64,000 nt of DNA from Ilex aquifolium (GCA_951799425.1 OX637406.1:29382390-29446389), one strand, 5' to 3'. Positions 42,428 to 55,010 are shown, counted from the first letter of the stretch. Numbers and translations: made by a program. The notes: generated by a model not told the origin, from the letters alone.

Positions 42428-44895
42428 ATTACTAGTCCCTAATAATAAATACTATCACTTTTGTAGATCTCTCGATTGCATTTAACATATACAACAAGCC
42501 GTTAAACCCCTAGGTGATCACTAGTGGACGAGTTTTATCTCGTGAAGGTTTCTAATGAAGGTACCCACAAACTTCAATAGTTAAGATAATATAATCCATA
42601 TTTTTCACTCATAAAATTAAATCATCATTCCATCCTTTTGCCAGAATACCTCCCCCTTCCTTATCATTGTAAGAGTAACACACACCATTTGTAACACTAT
42701 TCAATATATTTTCAAAAAAAAACTCATATTTGTGTGTGTGGATTTTTTTTATTTCAAAAACACTTAAAAAATATCACAGCCACTTTGTTAACCTGTACGA
42801 AAATTAGCTTTGACGTCAATCCTTTCTTGGAAATCACTCAGCAAAGAACACTCTCAAGTTTTAGTGATTATCATTTAAAAATTACATGTGATAATTGAAT
42901 ATTGTAAGCGAAGCAAAGTAATGACACATGTAATATTCCAAAAAAAGGTTATTTGAATAAAACTAGAATTTGACATAATCTCATAAAAGAATAACAACAT
43001 GACATCAAATAATATTATCAACACTCTTCCTTATAATGAATAGTTGAAAATGATACACATGCATGAATTTTGGAATCAAAAATGACTTTATCAGGGTTAT
43101 AACGTAGCCAAGGGTGTTGAGCTTAAGAAACGACATCTAGGGGATTCAAAAACTATCATTTTCATTTTTGGTAGCACACAACTCTCTTTATCTTTCCAAA
43201 CTATTACAGAAATAGCATCATATTTTCCATTCCCATTTTCATTTTTTCAATCTCAGACCTGTAATTACTTGGCCATTCTTTTCTTTGCAAAATTTTCTTT
43301 CACCATTTTTCATTTCTTCCCACACATTCTTTCCTTCCTTTTCTTTTTTCTTTCTTTCCAACCATATTTCTCCACTTTTCTTTCTCCATATAATGCCTTC
43401 TTCTAAGAGAGGGTGCAAGAAAATTAGATTGCCAGGGTTGGATAAATATATTTTTATGGGCTCGTTCAATGTATTGGTTTAAGAAAAGAAATTTTAGTTA
43501 GGTTCAATCATAGCTTACTAAGGATATAATTTTGCAAAAGAAATGGTTAAAGCTCAAAATAAGATCACAAACGACCTAAAATCATTTTCTATAACTCATA
43601 CACCTACATAATTCTCATAAGAAATTTTAAAGGATAATGTTAACCTATCACTCAATCAGTGCTAATTAAAACAAGATTAATGAGATTATTCAAAGAAATC
43701 TTACGCTGAACTGAAATTCTTACTTGAGTAAGCATTTAAAATCTCTCCAATTAGGATAGGTTTAAAATCTACACAAGAGTTTCACATCTCCATTATGTAT
43801 GTAAGTTTCACAAAGGATCATATTATTTCAAAAGGTTTTCCAAAATAAGAAATCATTACATGCTCAAAATAGAAAGTTTTCTATGAAAATATAAAGATAG
43901 TGCACAAATAGCATATGAAAATCCCCCAAGATTCAGTTAGCATTATACCTGCAAATCAACATAATGACAATGTAATCCTATCGTGAATCATATGAACTAA
44001 TTATCCTAACATAGCAAAACATAATGAAATAAACACAAGCTAACTAAATTAACTGGAATTAAACTACCATCCAAAGCATAAAAGTAAATTCAAAAATATC
44101 CAAAGTACTTACAAAAACGAAGTGCATGGACTGGAAAATAAATAAAAATTCTAAGAAAGGTAGAGAGTGAAAGTTAGAGAATGAGGAATTGCCAAAACAT
44201 TTGACTCTTCACCCATTCCAATATAAAGGATTAGTCAATCAAATAAAGATAGTAAATGGGTCGGTTTGAAAATAAATGAATTGCTAGTCGTAGAATATTA
44301 TTCGCGTCAGACTTAAACTTAACGAAAATAATAAAGATTCGAACAATTTTTCTCTTTTCGGCGACATAAGTTAAGATAAATAAGAGTTTGATCCGCATTT
44401 TTATACCATTTAGGTATCATAGACTAAGAGGGAGGAAGGAAAGCTCTTTATTCTTTATTTGGGATTGGATTCAAGCTCATCAGATTCAAACTCAAAGCAG
44501 ACAACCCGCTTCCTCTGGTTTAAATATCCTGCTAGGTGTTCTCGGGTATCAGAATCAGAAGCTTATGAGGATTAGGTGCACGATCCTTATTTTGATTTAA
44601 GAAGCTGTTTTTCACTTGAATTCTCCAATGAAATATGAAATCAATGGTTTTGAGTCCCACTAGCAGAGGTGAGAGTTCTCGCCTTCACATCTTCAATGAA
44701 ACCAACAACCACTCTGCTCGCTCTTCTTTTTTTTGTAAAAAGCTTATTTTGCAGCCCTCGACGTTTGATCATTTTAATCCCACTCCACAGAGTGACTTCG
44801 AATTAAAGAGAAAAATAGGCGATTTCAGGGATATAGCTCAATGTGTCAACAAGCCTTTCCACTCTGATCGAGAAGAATGATTAAACCTCCGCATC
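42428..44895 (-). other. Athila II non-coding 3' tail
   Basis: About 2.5 kb without a coding frame. It is homologous to 21391-23177 (TTAAACCCCTAGGTGATCAC near 42503) and includes a pyrimidine-rich stretch on the plus strand (about 43280-43395). Confidence 0.7.
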
Positions 44896-45358
44896 TTAGT
44901 GTACGGTAGTAGTCATCCTTGTCTCAAGACCCAATAGAATCTGCATGTCAGTCTGATTATCCACTAGGTTATACGGTTGTTGCTCTTCTTGTTGTTGTTG
45001 TGGCTTTTCAAGTAGCTGAAAATTTGCACCTCCCAAAAATTGGTCTTTCTGTGGCTCGGGTGGTACTTTTTGTTGCACTTCCGCCTAAATTTCATGGCTC
45101 TTTTTCAAAGAAGTCTTGTCTAGCGGTGCCAAATGCTCCACAGTCGGCCATGATGGATCTAATATCACTCCCTTCTGTCTACACAAATCAGATACTAAAA
45201 TAGCAAAAGGAAGTGAGGGTTTTTTATTTTCCACTATCAGTGTCATTTGATCCATAATTAGAGTTGGCAGGTCAATAGTGTGTCTCATTCCAAAAGAGTA
45301 TAGAAAATATGCTTCTCAATAACGACTTGATTTTTCTGGGATTGGAGCAGCAAATTAT
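44896..45358 (-). pseudogene. PTP ORF of Athila II, C-terminal part
   Basis: Continues from 49925 after the inserted LTR: RHTIDLPTLIMDQM, KPSLPFAILVSDLC and VEHLAPLD blocks match the Athila I homologue. A stop follows near 45083. The same region ends with a Gln-rich segment and the helix DMQILLGLETRM, stopping at 44896-44898. One frameshift near 45290 is needed. Confidence 0.7.
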
Positions 45359-46565
45359 TGTAAAAACCGGGTAAATTTAATTTTTTTTTGAAAAGGGGCA
45401 AAATGGTAATTTGTCATTATAATGCGCATTTAAAATATGTATTTCTCTAGATCTCGGATGATGAAACGGACCTCACCGTTGTATTCGTCTCGTGAAATCT
45501 AATTGTCTTGTCAATTTTCGTCGAATTCCGAGATAGTCGGATTTTACGCGTTTTACGAGATGATTGTTTGTTGCGAAAACGGACCCGGACAAGGGGGCGT
45601 GTGGCGCGACGTGGACCAAGTGTTAAGGGTTATAAATATGAGCAAATATCTAATTTTTAGGCAGAATATTCTACATTTTCCAGTGTGTAAACGTGTGAGG
45701 GAGAGAGGAGAAGAAAAACAAAAATTTCAAGGCTTCTCTCGACGATTCACGGAGTTCCGTCAGTCGAAATCATTCGGACCAAGAGTTAAAGTCGATCATA
45801 TTGACGAGGGCTACGCAACCACACCAAGAACAAAGGATTTCACCGAAGATCCAAGAGGAGACTTTGGGAAAATCAAGAGTTTTAGGGCTTGGGAGGTGTT
45901 CTTGAAGTTCTCTACACTTCGTCTTACGCTACAAGAGGTAGAGTTCCCTCCTACTTTGGTTATTTACAACCTAGAGTGTCCATGTGGAATGGATAAGTGT
46001 ATGGGGCTATAGTTCACTTGCCTATGGTTAAGGTGTAGGTGTAGAAATGATTTAATCAATTTCTAGTGGAATTGATATGTGAAGTTCCATGGGAAAATTC
46101 TTGGAGCTTGGTATTGTGTGGACATGCTATGTGTTATATTGTGCCTTGTGAAAGAAATGAGTTATTTACATGGGTTATGTGATAACATGATTGGTGCTTT
46201 GAAGGTATTTTGCTACATGCCTATATGAGAATTAAGCTTGTTATGGCATAATTTATGTGTGACATGCTTGAGAAAAAGGTAATTGATATATGTTGTTAAT
46301 ATATTAGCATCATGATGAATTATGGTAATTATGTGCATTAGATATAAATTACCATGGCATATGTTGAAGTATGTGGTTAAATTCATCCATATGGCATTCA
46401 TTACATATGGGACTTGACATTGACATGCAATGGTTCATTACATTGCATTTGCACGGAGGCATCACATTAGGTGGGTGTGTGTGCATGGTGTGATCAAACA
46501 CCACACTTGGTGATTGATGAGTGGACTCAGGAAGGTTGGATTGAAGATCCTCTTGAGTCTCATGG

Positions 46566-48759
46566 TGTAAACCCTCACATTCGTATCTTTATATCGTAAT
46601 ATAACTATGTTTAGAAATGCTAATGTATGTGATAATGTATGCATGAACTACTTAGATTGTATGAGTATAAATAAAATGTTAGTTGAGGTAATAGGGTATG
46701 TTGTAGAAAGTTGGAAGTATTTCGGAGTGAAATCGCATTTTAGAGATAGTTTGGGTATGATGGATTTTGGACACTGCCTAGTATTTGGATCATAACTTTT
46801 TATCCTGATGTCTTTTTGATCTAAAATGTTGACAGTAGATAGTAGACTTCCAGGGCTACAAAAGTGTATTTCACGAAAATTTTCCAAATCAATCTCTAAA
46901 TAGGCCAAAACTTCATTGGAAGTTTCAGCAAAAACAGGAATTCCGTTCGAACGTGAATCGACGTTCGAACATGAATAAACGTTCGAACGAAAGCTCGTTC
47001 CAGTACTCTGGTCTGATGGAAAAACAAAAATACTGGGAGCATTGAACGTTCGAACGCCAATGACGTTCGAACGTGAGTTACAAATCTGGGTTTCAGAAAT
47101 CGCGCACAAGAGACCATTTCTCACCCTATAAATACATAAGGACGCCTCTCTTTGCATCATTTCAACATTTCTAACCCTAGGAAGACTTAGAGAGATAGAA
47201 AGAAGGGGAAAACACAAGATCAAGGGAGGATTTACACATTGAAGAGGATCAAAACCTCAAGTTTTTCAAGAACACTAAGGAAGAAGAAGGTAGGGGTTTC
47301 TTCCCATTCTCTTCCATTGAGGCTAAGGTTTATATATATGTATGTTTTGACTCTCAATCCTATATATATGATATGAAATCATTATTTCTTGATGCTCTTG
47401 CAAAGATTACCATGTTTTGAAGGAAGTTATGGTGGAATAGCCATAAAATCTCTTTCTATTGACTTGAAAACCCTAGTTTTCAAGAAAAAGGGGTTTTTCT
47501 CTCAATTTTCATTTGATCTTGATTTCTAAAGTCCTATTCTTGATTAAATCATGTTTTCATCTAATACATGTTCTTGTTCCAAGAAATTATGATTTTTGGC
47601 AAAAACTCAAAAATGTTGATATCAAAATTGTGAAGGTTTTATTGATATGATCTCTTGCATATTTTAATTCTTTTATTATTGTAGTATATTGAGAATTGTA
47701 CAATTGTGATATTTGAATTATTAATGGAAATTTTGATTGATTAAGATTGTGGTGGTTGAGAAAATGTTGGTTTTATCTCTTGTATGGTTTGTTGTGACGG
47801 ACTTGAATTGCCTTCGAGAGCTGTCGTAGAGTGTTAGAGGTTAGTATATCCCAGTGGGGGTGAGATGGTTTCCTAGCACTTGTAGTGAATTGTTGTTTGT
47901 GAGAGCAACCACTATTGTTCACGTAAGTTCGAGGCTGAGAGATGGTATACCTTTCCTGGGAAGGATTCCTCAATGCCGTGGGAGACGGTATACGCCCTTC
48001 CTAAAGTGTTTGTGATGTGCCCTGCGGGGAATGCTTGGTTTGTGGTGGGTGAACGAGGTAGAATCGTTGTGTAGATTCCTGAGAAGCAACCAACATACAT
48101 GACAATGGGAATGAACCAACATACATAAGAATATGGAATGATGTTACTGAATTATTTATGGATTGCTTTAATTTCTTGTAAGTTTATTCTTTTCATTGAT
48201 TTATTGTATTCCGTACACTTGAGATCATTACAACTATCATGGTTTTATCCTCAAAATCTATATATGCTATTTTCCAAAAGAGACTTGCCATCTTTTATTT
48301 GTTTTAAAACCTTGTTCGAGTTTGGGAGGATGTTGCTACAGAGCTTAGTGCTCACCCCCTACAAACAATATATTTTTCAGATTATGGTTTAGAGGAGGAG
48401 CTCGGAGTTGATGAGCAGATAACTTGGGAAACTCAATTGGATGGAAGCGTGGATCCCGAGGGGAACGTATATAGTTGTTCTCTTTATGTCCTAGACTAGA
48501 AGTGGATTTTGAGACAATGTATAGATGATATTTTGTTTATTCCGCTGTAAGATAATAGTTGATTTTTGACATACTTGTCATAGTGGGGCATATTCTTTTG
48601 GATGTAATGGCCATGGTTTGGCATATTCTTTTGGATGATGTTGGAGATATTATGCACGATGAATGAAATTTTCTTTACTTATGAAAATTATTAGTTGCTC
48701 TCATGATGTGAATGGTTTTAGATAGTAATGCCGTCCAAGGGGGATTTTGGGGCGTTACA
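46566..48759 (+). mobile_element. Tekay-type solo LTR, CGTTCGAACG type
   Basis: 2194 bp, perfect TSD CATGG (46561-46565, 48760-48764); starts TGTAAACCCTC, ends GGGGCGTTACA. Backbone homologous to the Tekay LTRs at 55469 and 60951, for example TAGAGTGTTAGAGGTTAGT, GGGGGTGAGATGGTTTCCTA and CTTTCCTGGGAAGG. Confidence 0.85.
46944..47134 (+). promoter_or_regulatory. Tekay solo LTR promoter: CGTTCGAACG sites and TATA box
   Basis: Sites at 46944, 46962 (CGTTCGAACA), 46980, 47047 and 47064, with pitches of 18, 18 and 17 bp. TATAAATA at 47127-47134, exactly 54 bp after the last site. Confidence 0.85.
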
Positions 48760-49567
48760 CATGGTTGCATGGAAAACTTGTGTCGGGTATAGCAAAAAGG
48801 GATAGATCCCCCCTCGGGTGCAAGACCCGGCCACATGGTTCATACACTTACCGGCGGTGAAATTCCAGAAAAGTGTAACGGTGTACGGAACCGGCGGTGA
48901 GACTCCGAGAATCTGATACCCAACAAAAACACTTGATTTTATTTTACAAAGTACCCATTCAATGAGAATCATCCAATAATGATTTGATTTATAAACACAT
49001 GACTTTTATTCCAAAATGATCATTGGATGGATTTTTGTCAATGACGGATTTACTTCACAAGTGCATTGCATTGTGTTGTGGGAGTCGGTGAGGACTCGGG
49101 TGTGAAGTTGCATGAGTGAGTCTCATTTCAATTCATAGCATGACATGGAAATTCCTATCATGGGATTACATTTTCTTGATTGAAAAGAGTGTTGCTTGTA
49201 AATTGTTGTATATGAACATTTCATATGCATCTAGGTTGAGGAGTAGCCTCTGTAGGAGATACTCTATTGAGCGTAGCTCACCCTATACGGGAAAACATTT
49301 CAAGTGCAAGGTACACACCGGTGGATGACGCTTACTCGGGGCCCCAAGGATAAAGAGAGGTCGATATGTGGCTTTACTTTGGGTTTTTGTAACTAATTAT
49401 GAAAACTTCATTTTTTACATCTAAATATATGCAAATGATTGTAATAGAACTTGTACCAACCATGTTTGATGTATAAATACATGTTGTATAAGTTTGGGAT
49501 GATTGTAGAAAGGTTTGGAATGGATTGGAATTGAAAAACATGTGAAACAGGCAAAATTGAGTAAAGT

Positions 49568-49641
49568 GTACCAGTACAACGTGGTCCAGTGGGCCCACCG
49601 TACCGGTACAGCGTGGTCCAGTGGGCACAGTGTACCGGTAC
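49568..49641 (+). promoter_or_regulatory. GTACCGGTAC sites in TGTAAAACCCG-family LTR
   Basis: GTACCAGTAC at 49568, GTACCGGTAC at 49600 and 49632: a 32-bp pitch, embedded in a duplicated GCGTGGTCCAGTGGGC-like block. No TATA box follows directly. Confidence 0.7.
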
Positions 49642-49924
49642 GCTTTCTAAAAATCAGAAAATTTCAAAATGTTTTGTCAAGCTTTTGGGCTATGTATTCC
49701 TTCCTTCCAATGTTATAAATGGACAACAATAGAGCACCAATAGTGGTATATTGGACCTCGGATGGGTCAATCAATCAAAAACATATAAGCCTTGTATTTT
49801 TTTTAAATCCCGGTAAGGGGATGTGGTGCCGCGGTGTCGGGTTAACCGGCATCCACGAGTATTTCCACGGGTTGATGGTTGATCAACGGACTTATAAATG
49901 ACCTCTGGTTTTTGGGGTGTCACA

Positions 49925-50526
49925 ACTATTCACAGTATTCAGGTTCAAAATTCGATATTTATTAGTTAAATCTCCCTGATTAATGTATTTGTTGGGCCTA
50001 CCCCAGACATCTGGATTCACAGTCAACTCAATCCCCACATTATACATACCAGGTGCCGATGTAAGAGGGTATTGGGGATTAGGGTGTCTCATAATAGGGT
50101 TCAAATGATTAGCAATGGTAGACACCGTAACTTAAAATTTAACCCCCCCTAACATATGCAAGTAATTTTCTTAACACAGTAACTTCAGCATTACTATAAA
50201 ATTCATGCACCAAGCATTCATAAGCAACACCCACAGTTTTCATATAATCCAACCATCCCCGTGCCGTTAAATTTTGTCTAACCCCAATATGCTCAAAATC
50301 CTCGTAGATAACAGGTTTTTCCCCAATGATAGTTTAAGATAAAAAAATGGGTATCATACTGGATTTGTTGTTCAATATTCTCAAACACATTATTATCAAA
50401 TTGATTTTGAACCTAGGGTTGATCCTCTTCTTGTGGCATTGCTGGGGGCAGTGGAGAGGCTCCTCGCCTTGGACAGCTTGAAGATGCACCATCCTTGCGA
50501 GCTCTTGATTTTCTTCTTGGATCCAT
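49925..50526 (-). pseudogene. PTP ORF of Athila II, N-terminal part
   Basis: ATG at 50526. The first 25 residues are Arg/Lys/Ser-rich (MDPRRKSRARKDG start), then a TAG at about 50413. The following sequence is decayed until a conserved core (YPLTSAPGMYN, ELTVNPDVWGRPNKYINQGDLTNKYRILNLN, about 49930-50070), which matches the Athila I homologue. It continues at 45358. Confidence 0.7.
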
Positions 50527-50725
50527 ATCTTGATGTTTTTTGAAAAAAGATGGGTTTCACAATATTTCAATCAGTAAAAGTCTAAATAATAAGATGGGTA
50601 AGTGTTTAATCGAAGCAAAATTGAAGAAAAACTTATGGGTAGGACATATCTGAGGAGAGAAGATAGTTTGGTTCGCTGGTTTTTGAAAAATCTAAGCAAA
50701 CTGATCTAGTTCGTGAACAGGCAGG

Positions 50726-50770
50726 TTTTATAGGAGGAAGTACCATCCGGACGCCACCACTGTCCGGACG
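50726..50770 (-). promoter_or_regulatory. Internal promoter of the Athila II PTP ORF: GTCCGGAC pair and TATA box
   Basis: Minus-strand TATAAAA at 50726-50732. Upstream are CATCCGGACG (50744-50753) and TGTCCGGACG (50761-50770), 17 bp apart. The core is that of the Athila II LTR. The ATG lies 200 bp downstream. Confidence 0.75.
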
Positions 50771-50927
50771 ATGCTCATCCACTGGTTTTGGCATGCCTGG
50801 CTCTCAGCTTTCTATCTTGCAACTTCCTGATTCTAGTTGGTAGTTACGAATCCTACAATCCATAAAAGTCTATATTAATTCAAATTCTTTATTCTTCCAA
50901 TTAATGTCCTAATTAAAACATATCAAT

Positions 50928-51019
50928 TTTTTTTTTGGGGAAGGGGGGTTGAACCCATGACCTCAAGAAGGCAAATCTTTCACAAGGTAAGGAGTATCAT
51001 TGGACCAAAGACCCATTGG
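50928..51019 (-). mobile_element. tRNA-derived SINE
   Basis: 92-bp body flanked by a perfect 15-bp TSD TTAAAACATATCAAT (50913-50927 and 51020-51034). On the minus strand: A-box-like TGGTCCAATGATACTCC, B-box-like GGGTTCAACCC, then a pyrimidine/A-rich end. The whole body resembles a tRNA-like head with an A tail; there is no separate SINE body. Confidence 0.8.
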
Positions 51020-51159
51020 TTAAAACATATCAATATAAAACACCAACTTAACAAAAAAATGCAACTTTCTAAGCTTTAAAGTTAAACACACCAAAACACA
51101 TAAAATAACATACCAAAGAAACTACGTTCCTAATTATTTACAGAAAAGGGTTCCAATTC

Positions 51160-51555
51160 TTAATCCGACTCTTCTGATTCCAATAGATTAGTCAGCCACC
51201 CAATCTCATTTTGCACATATCTTGTAAGCATTGGACTGGTATAAGATGGCGTGTCAGAAAAATCATTACTCTGCCCATACTTAATTCAATCGAGAAGATC
51301 AAGTGCATGACCTGAGATTGGTTGACAACACTAATTAAATTCCTTCATATGCAGAAGTCGACCGCATTGTTCACACCCAACAAGACGCCTTGCTAGTCGG
51401 CGCTTAGTGTATGAACTTTTTCCACACAAAGGTTTTGGTTGATTTTCAATTAATTCTTGCGTTCTAACCCCTCTTGCTTTTCTCATTATCAGATGGTGCA
51501 CATCCATCAGGAATGTGCGTAATGCACCTAAACTAAACCCGAAAGAGTTTTTCAT
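51160..51555 (-). pseudogene. ORF-Z of Athila II: small basic Cys/His protein (two stops)
   Basis: ATG at 51555 to TAA at 51160-51162, 131 codons plus stop, aligned throughout with 33923-34333. Conserved: LGALRTF, DVHHLIMRKAR, CGKS, KRRLARRL, CEQCGRLLHMKEFN, PISGHALD and an ESD end. In-frame stops are a TAG where the homologue has a Gln codon and a TGA where it has Trp, both simple transitions. The pattern implies selection on the protein before decay. Position: after integrase and before the PTP promoter, in both elements. Confidence 0.65.
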
Positions 51556-51637
51556 CCTTTTTTTGAAAAAAATTTAAAAAACTCACTATCCGATCCTTTA
51601 ATGTCTGCCAGTCACAAATGCGGTTATGGATTGTTTC

Positions 51638-51673
51638 ATCCCCCTCAACTTATATTTAACATTGTCCTCAATG
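51638..51673 (-). other. CATTGAGGACAATG hairpin plus purine tract after integrase
   Basis: Minus-strand CATTGAGGACAATG (51660-51673) followed by an ATAAGTTGAGGGGGAT tract (51638-51653). Confidence 0.65.
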
Positions 51674-51809
51674 TATAATATCATAAATCAAAATTTAAAG
51701 TCTTTGTTAATAAGGTTTGGAAATGAAACAAATCCATCACTTAAAACCCTAATCTGCAAAACAAACAATGGAACAATTAGTACTACTATTTATAAACAAA
51801 TACGCATAA

Positions 51810-52720
51810 TAACTTCTCAAGGCACATACTCTGGTTTCATTAGCTGAATGGAATCCACATTTTGAACAAATCCATAATAATATGACCTAAGACTTTGACC
51901 ATTCACTTTAAAAACATTCACACTTAATGGATTTTCAATTTCAATTGCCTCATGTTCAAAAATGTGTTTAACAACGTATGGACCCGTTCACTTAGACCTT
52001 AACTTGCCAGGAAATAGACGGAGCCTTGAATTGTATGCCATGACTTTTTGAGTTGGTACAAAGGACTTTCGTACAATGTTTTTATCATTAAAAATTTTTA
52101 TTCTGGCCTTGGCAATTTTTGCATTTCCATATGTTTCATTTCTCAACGCCTCCAATTTACTAATCTGAAGCTTGCGGGATGCACTTGCTTTGTCTATATC
52201 AAAATTCATCATTTTGATTGCCCAATATGCTTGATGTTCCAATTCCATAGATAAATGACATGATTTACCATAAAATAGCTGATAAGGAGACATTCCCAAA
52301 ATGGTTTTATAAGCAGTACGATATGCCTAAAGTGCATTAATTAGCCTCAAGCCTCAAGGTCCCATAAAATCAATGCCCCAACAATCAAAAATTTCAATAA
52401 TCAAAATAGGGTTTACAGGCATCATGTTTCTTTTTGAAATACTTCCCAACCTTTTGACATCAGTCACAGTTTAGACAAAATACATTTACATCTTTAAAAA
52501 GAGTGGGCTAGTAAAATCCGCACTATAAAATTTTAATAGCGGTTTTCTTTGAAGAAAAATGTCTACGACATGCTTCAGAATGGCAAAAAGAAATAACCTA
52601 ACCAATTTCATGATTGGGTACACAATGCTTTATTATTTGATCCTTGTAGTATTTGAACACATAAGGATCTTCCCAAAAGAAATTGCATACCTCTCTTAAA
52701 AATTTCTATTTGTATAGTGA
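51810..52720 (-). pseudogene. pol: Athila II integrase with catalytic core deleted
   Basis: The zinc-binding part (HSEAC ... CQKVGK, about 52440-52580) leads to WGIDFMGP (first Asp, about 52370). The frame then jumps to the C-terminal region (LRLINAL, AYRTAYKTILGMSPYQLFYGKSCHL, ELEHQAYWAIKMMNFD). Compared with Athila I, about 150 residues including the second Asp and the Glu are missing. The joint (about 52346-52360) carries a short direct repeat CCTCAAGCCTCAAG. Confidence 0.8.
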
Positions 52721-52859
52721 AAAGGAATGGTACATGTGACCAAGTATTTGACTATATCTACATACCATGGTACCTCAGTTATTGCAACTAATGGCTCATC
52801 AGGAAAATTTTCTTTGATCGGTATTGACTCCTCTTTTGTATCATAATTCAACCTTAGAA

Positions 52860-53349
52860 GATGATCGGCTACCACATTTTCAACTCCCTTCTTGTCTTTG
52901 ATAATAAGATCAAATTCTTGAAGTAACAGTATCCATCGGAGTAACGTGGCTTAGCATCCTTCTTTGTAAGCAAAGTACTTCAAAGCTGCATGATCAGTAA
53001 ACACAACAATTGAGGATCTAACTAAATATGATCTGAATTTATTTAAAGCAAATACTACATCAAGAAATTCTTTTTCTGTTTTAGAATAATTCATCAGTGC
53101 ATCATTCAAAGTTTTACTTGTGCAGTAGATCACATAAGGTCGCTTATCTTTTCTTTGTCCTAAGATAGCTCCTACAGTATAATCACTAGCATCACACATT
53201 AATTCAAAAGATAAGGACCAATCAGGAGGTTGCATAATTGGTTCAGAAATAAGCATGCTCTTAAGTTTATCAAATGTTATTTGATATGCTTCATTCCAAT
53301 CAAATGGTACATCTTGACATTGAAGATTACACATTGGTCTGGATATCAA
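52860..53349 (-). pseudogene. pol: Athila II RNase H
   Basis: RPMCNLQCQDVPFDW, PIMQPPDWSLSFELMCDASD, LGQRKDKRPYVIYCTSKTL, NYSKTEKEFLDVVFALNKF and the VVFTDHAALKYF block (catalytic Asp) are all present; broken near 52951. Confidence 0.85.
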
Positions 53350-53390
53350 ACTAAAGTCTTTAATAAATCTTCTATAGAATTTTGCATGAC

Positions 53391-54291
53391 CTAAGAAGGA
53401 TAAAACATCTTTACAGTCTTTGGTGGAGACAGATTTCCTATCAAATCAATTTTTGACTTATCAACTTCAATTCCCTCAGCAGAAACAACATAACCTAAGA
53501 CAATACCTTGTGTAACCATGAAATGACGTTTTTCCCAATTAAAAACAAGATTTGTCTCCTTACACCGAGTAAGGACTTTTTCAAGATTTTCTAGACACAA
53601 TACAAATGAATCACCATATGCAGAAAAATCATCCACAAAGACTTCTAAAAATCGCTCCACCATGTCACTGAAAATATTCAACATACATCGCTGAAAAGTA
53701 GCTGGAGCATTACACAATCCAAATGGCATTCTTTTATAAGAAAAAATGTCAAAAGGACATATAAAAGTGGTTTTTTTTCCTGGTCATCAATTGCTATTTC
53801 AATTTAGTTGTAGCTGGAGTACACGTCCAAAAAATAATAAAATGCATGTCCAGCTATCTTTTCCAGAAGTTGGTCTGGGAAGGGTAGAGGAAAATAGTCT
53901 TTTCTGGTAAGAGAATTTAGTTTTCGATAGTCGATACACATATGCCAACCAGTGACTGTACGCTTAGGGACTAATTCATTTTCTTGATTTTTACTACCGT
54001 AACACAAGACTTTTTGGGTACTACTTGTGTTGGGTTGGCCCATTTACTATCAGATATAGGGTATATAATCTCAACATCTAACAATTTAAGCACTTCAGCC
54101 CGAACAACTTCCTTAAGATATGGATTTAACCTATATTGTGGTTGTCGAGATGGTTTAGATTCTTCTTCCAAGTATATGCAATGAGTACAGAGAAGAGGAC
54201 TTATTCCTTTAATATCGACTATTGTCCAACCAATTGCACTTTGTTGATTTTTGTTGACTCTTATCAATTGAATTTCTTGAGACTCTGACAA
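53391..54291 (-). pseudogene. pol: Athila II reverse transcriptase
   Basis: Starts with the GISPLLCTHCIYLEEESK and RLNPYLKEVVRAE blocks, then SKWANPTQVVPKKS, GWHMCIDYRKLN, FPLPFPDQLLEKI, FYYFLDVYS; then MPFGLCNAPATFQRCM and FVDDFSAYG (catalytic Val-Asp-Asp intact, about 53625), GYVVSAEGIEVDKSKI. Frameshifts near 53990 and 53800. Confidence 0.88.
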
Positions 54292-54599
54292 CTTTTAAGA
54301 TATCACCACTAGATAAGTTTGATCCTCCCCCAAGAAGACATATTTCAAGTCAATCGGAAGAGATTTCAACTCTGGCTTGGAAGCCATGACACTAGACTCA
54401 ACAGACTTGGTTACATTGTGTAATAACTCTTTAAATTTAGAACCCATGTTCTAACAGTGGATATATCTACAATAGACTCAACATTATTTACAAACTCTAA
54501 CAATTCATGCGACTCTTTTTTATTACAAGCTTTTTTGAATAGACTCTGAGTTAATGACCCAATGCAATTTACTTCATGCAAATCTTACTCCTCCTTAGG

Positions 54600-55010
54600 T
54601 TGCTAAGAAATGTCAAACACATTTAATTCCAATGCCATGCTACCAAATGAAATTTTCATAATTTCATTCATACAATTAATCAATGCATTTGATGTAGTAA
54701 GGAACGAACATCCCAAAATGATAGGAATTTTTGTGGAGACATGAAAAACTGGTTGAGTATCCAAAACAATAAAATCCATAGGAAAATAAAACTTCTCAAC
54801 TTGAACAAGCACATCCTCAACAACTCCTCGTTGAATTTTCACAGATCGGTCAGTCAACTACAATGTGATATTTGTGGGTTTCAACTCTCCCAATCCTAAC
54901 TTCTTATAGATTGTAAACGGGAGTAAATTGACACTGGCTCCAAGATCAAGCAAAGCTTCCTCAATTCTGAAGTTTCCAATTATGCATGAACTGTGGGACT
55001 CCTATGATCT
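54600..55010 (-). pseudogene. pol: Athila II aspartic protease region
   Basis: The active site D-L-G-A-S region reads on the minus strand near 54930-54960 (ASVNLLPF). It is followed by LTDRSVKIQRGVVEDVLVQV, the IPIILGCSFLTTSNALINC block and FGSMALELNVFDIS. Several stops. Confidence 0.8.

Larger units (their letters stand above)
45359..49924 (+). mobile_element. LTR of the TGTAAAACCCG family (solo) with a nested LTR
   Basis: Starts TGTAAAAACCGGG, ends GGGGTGTCACA; flanks ATTAT (45354-45358) and ACTAT (49925-49929), a 5-bp TSD with one transition. About 2367 bp after removing the nested Tekay LTR. A TATA box (GTTATAAATATGAGC) is at about 45629-45643, with a leader of CTCTCGACGATTC type. Interrupts the PTP ORF of Athila II. 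Confidence 0.8.

Noticed and set aside
50928-51019. Functional tRNA gene
   Set aside because: The B box is changed (GGGTTCAACCC), no cloverleaf with a clear anticodon arm could be drawn by eye, and the 15-bp duplication marks a retroposon.
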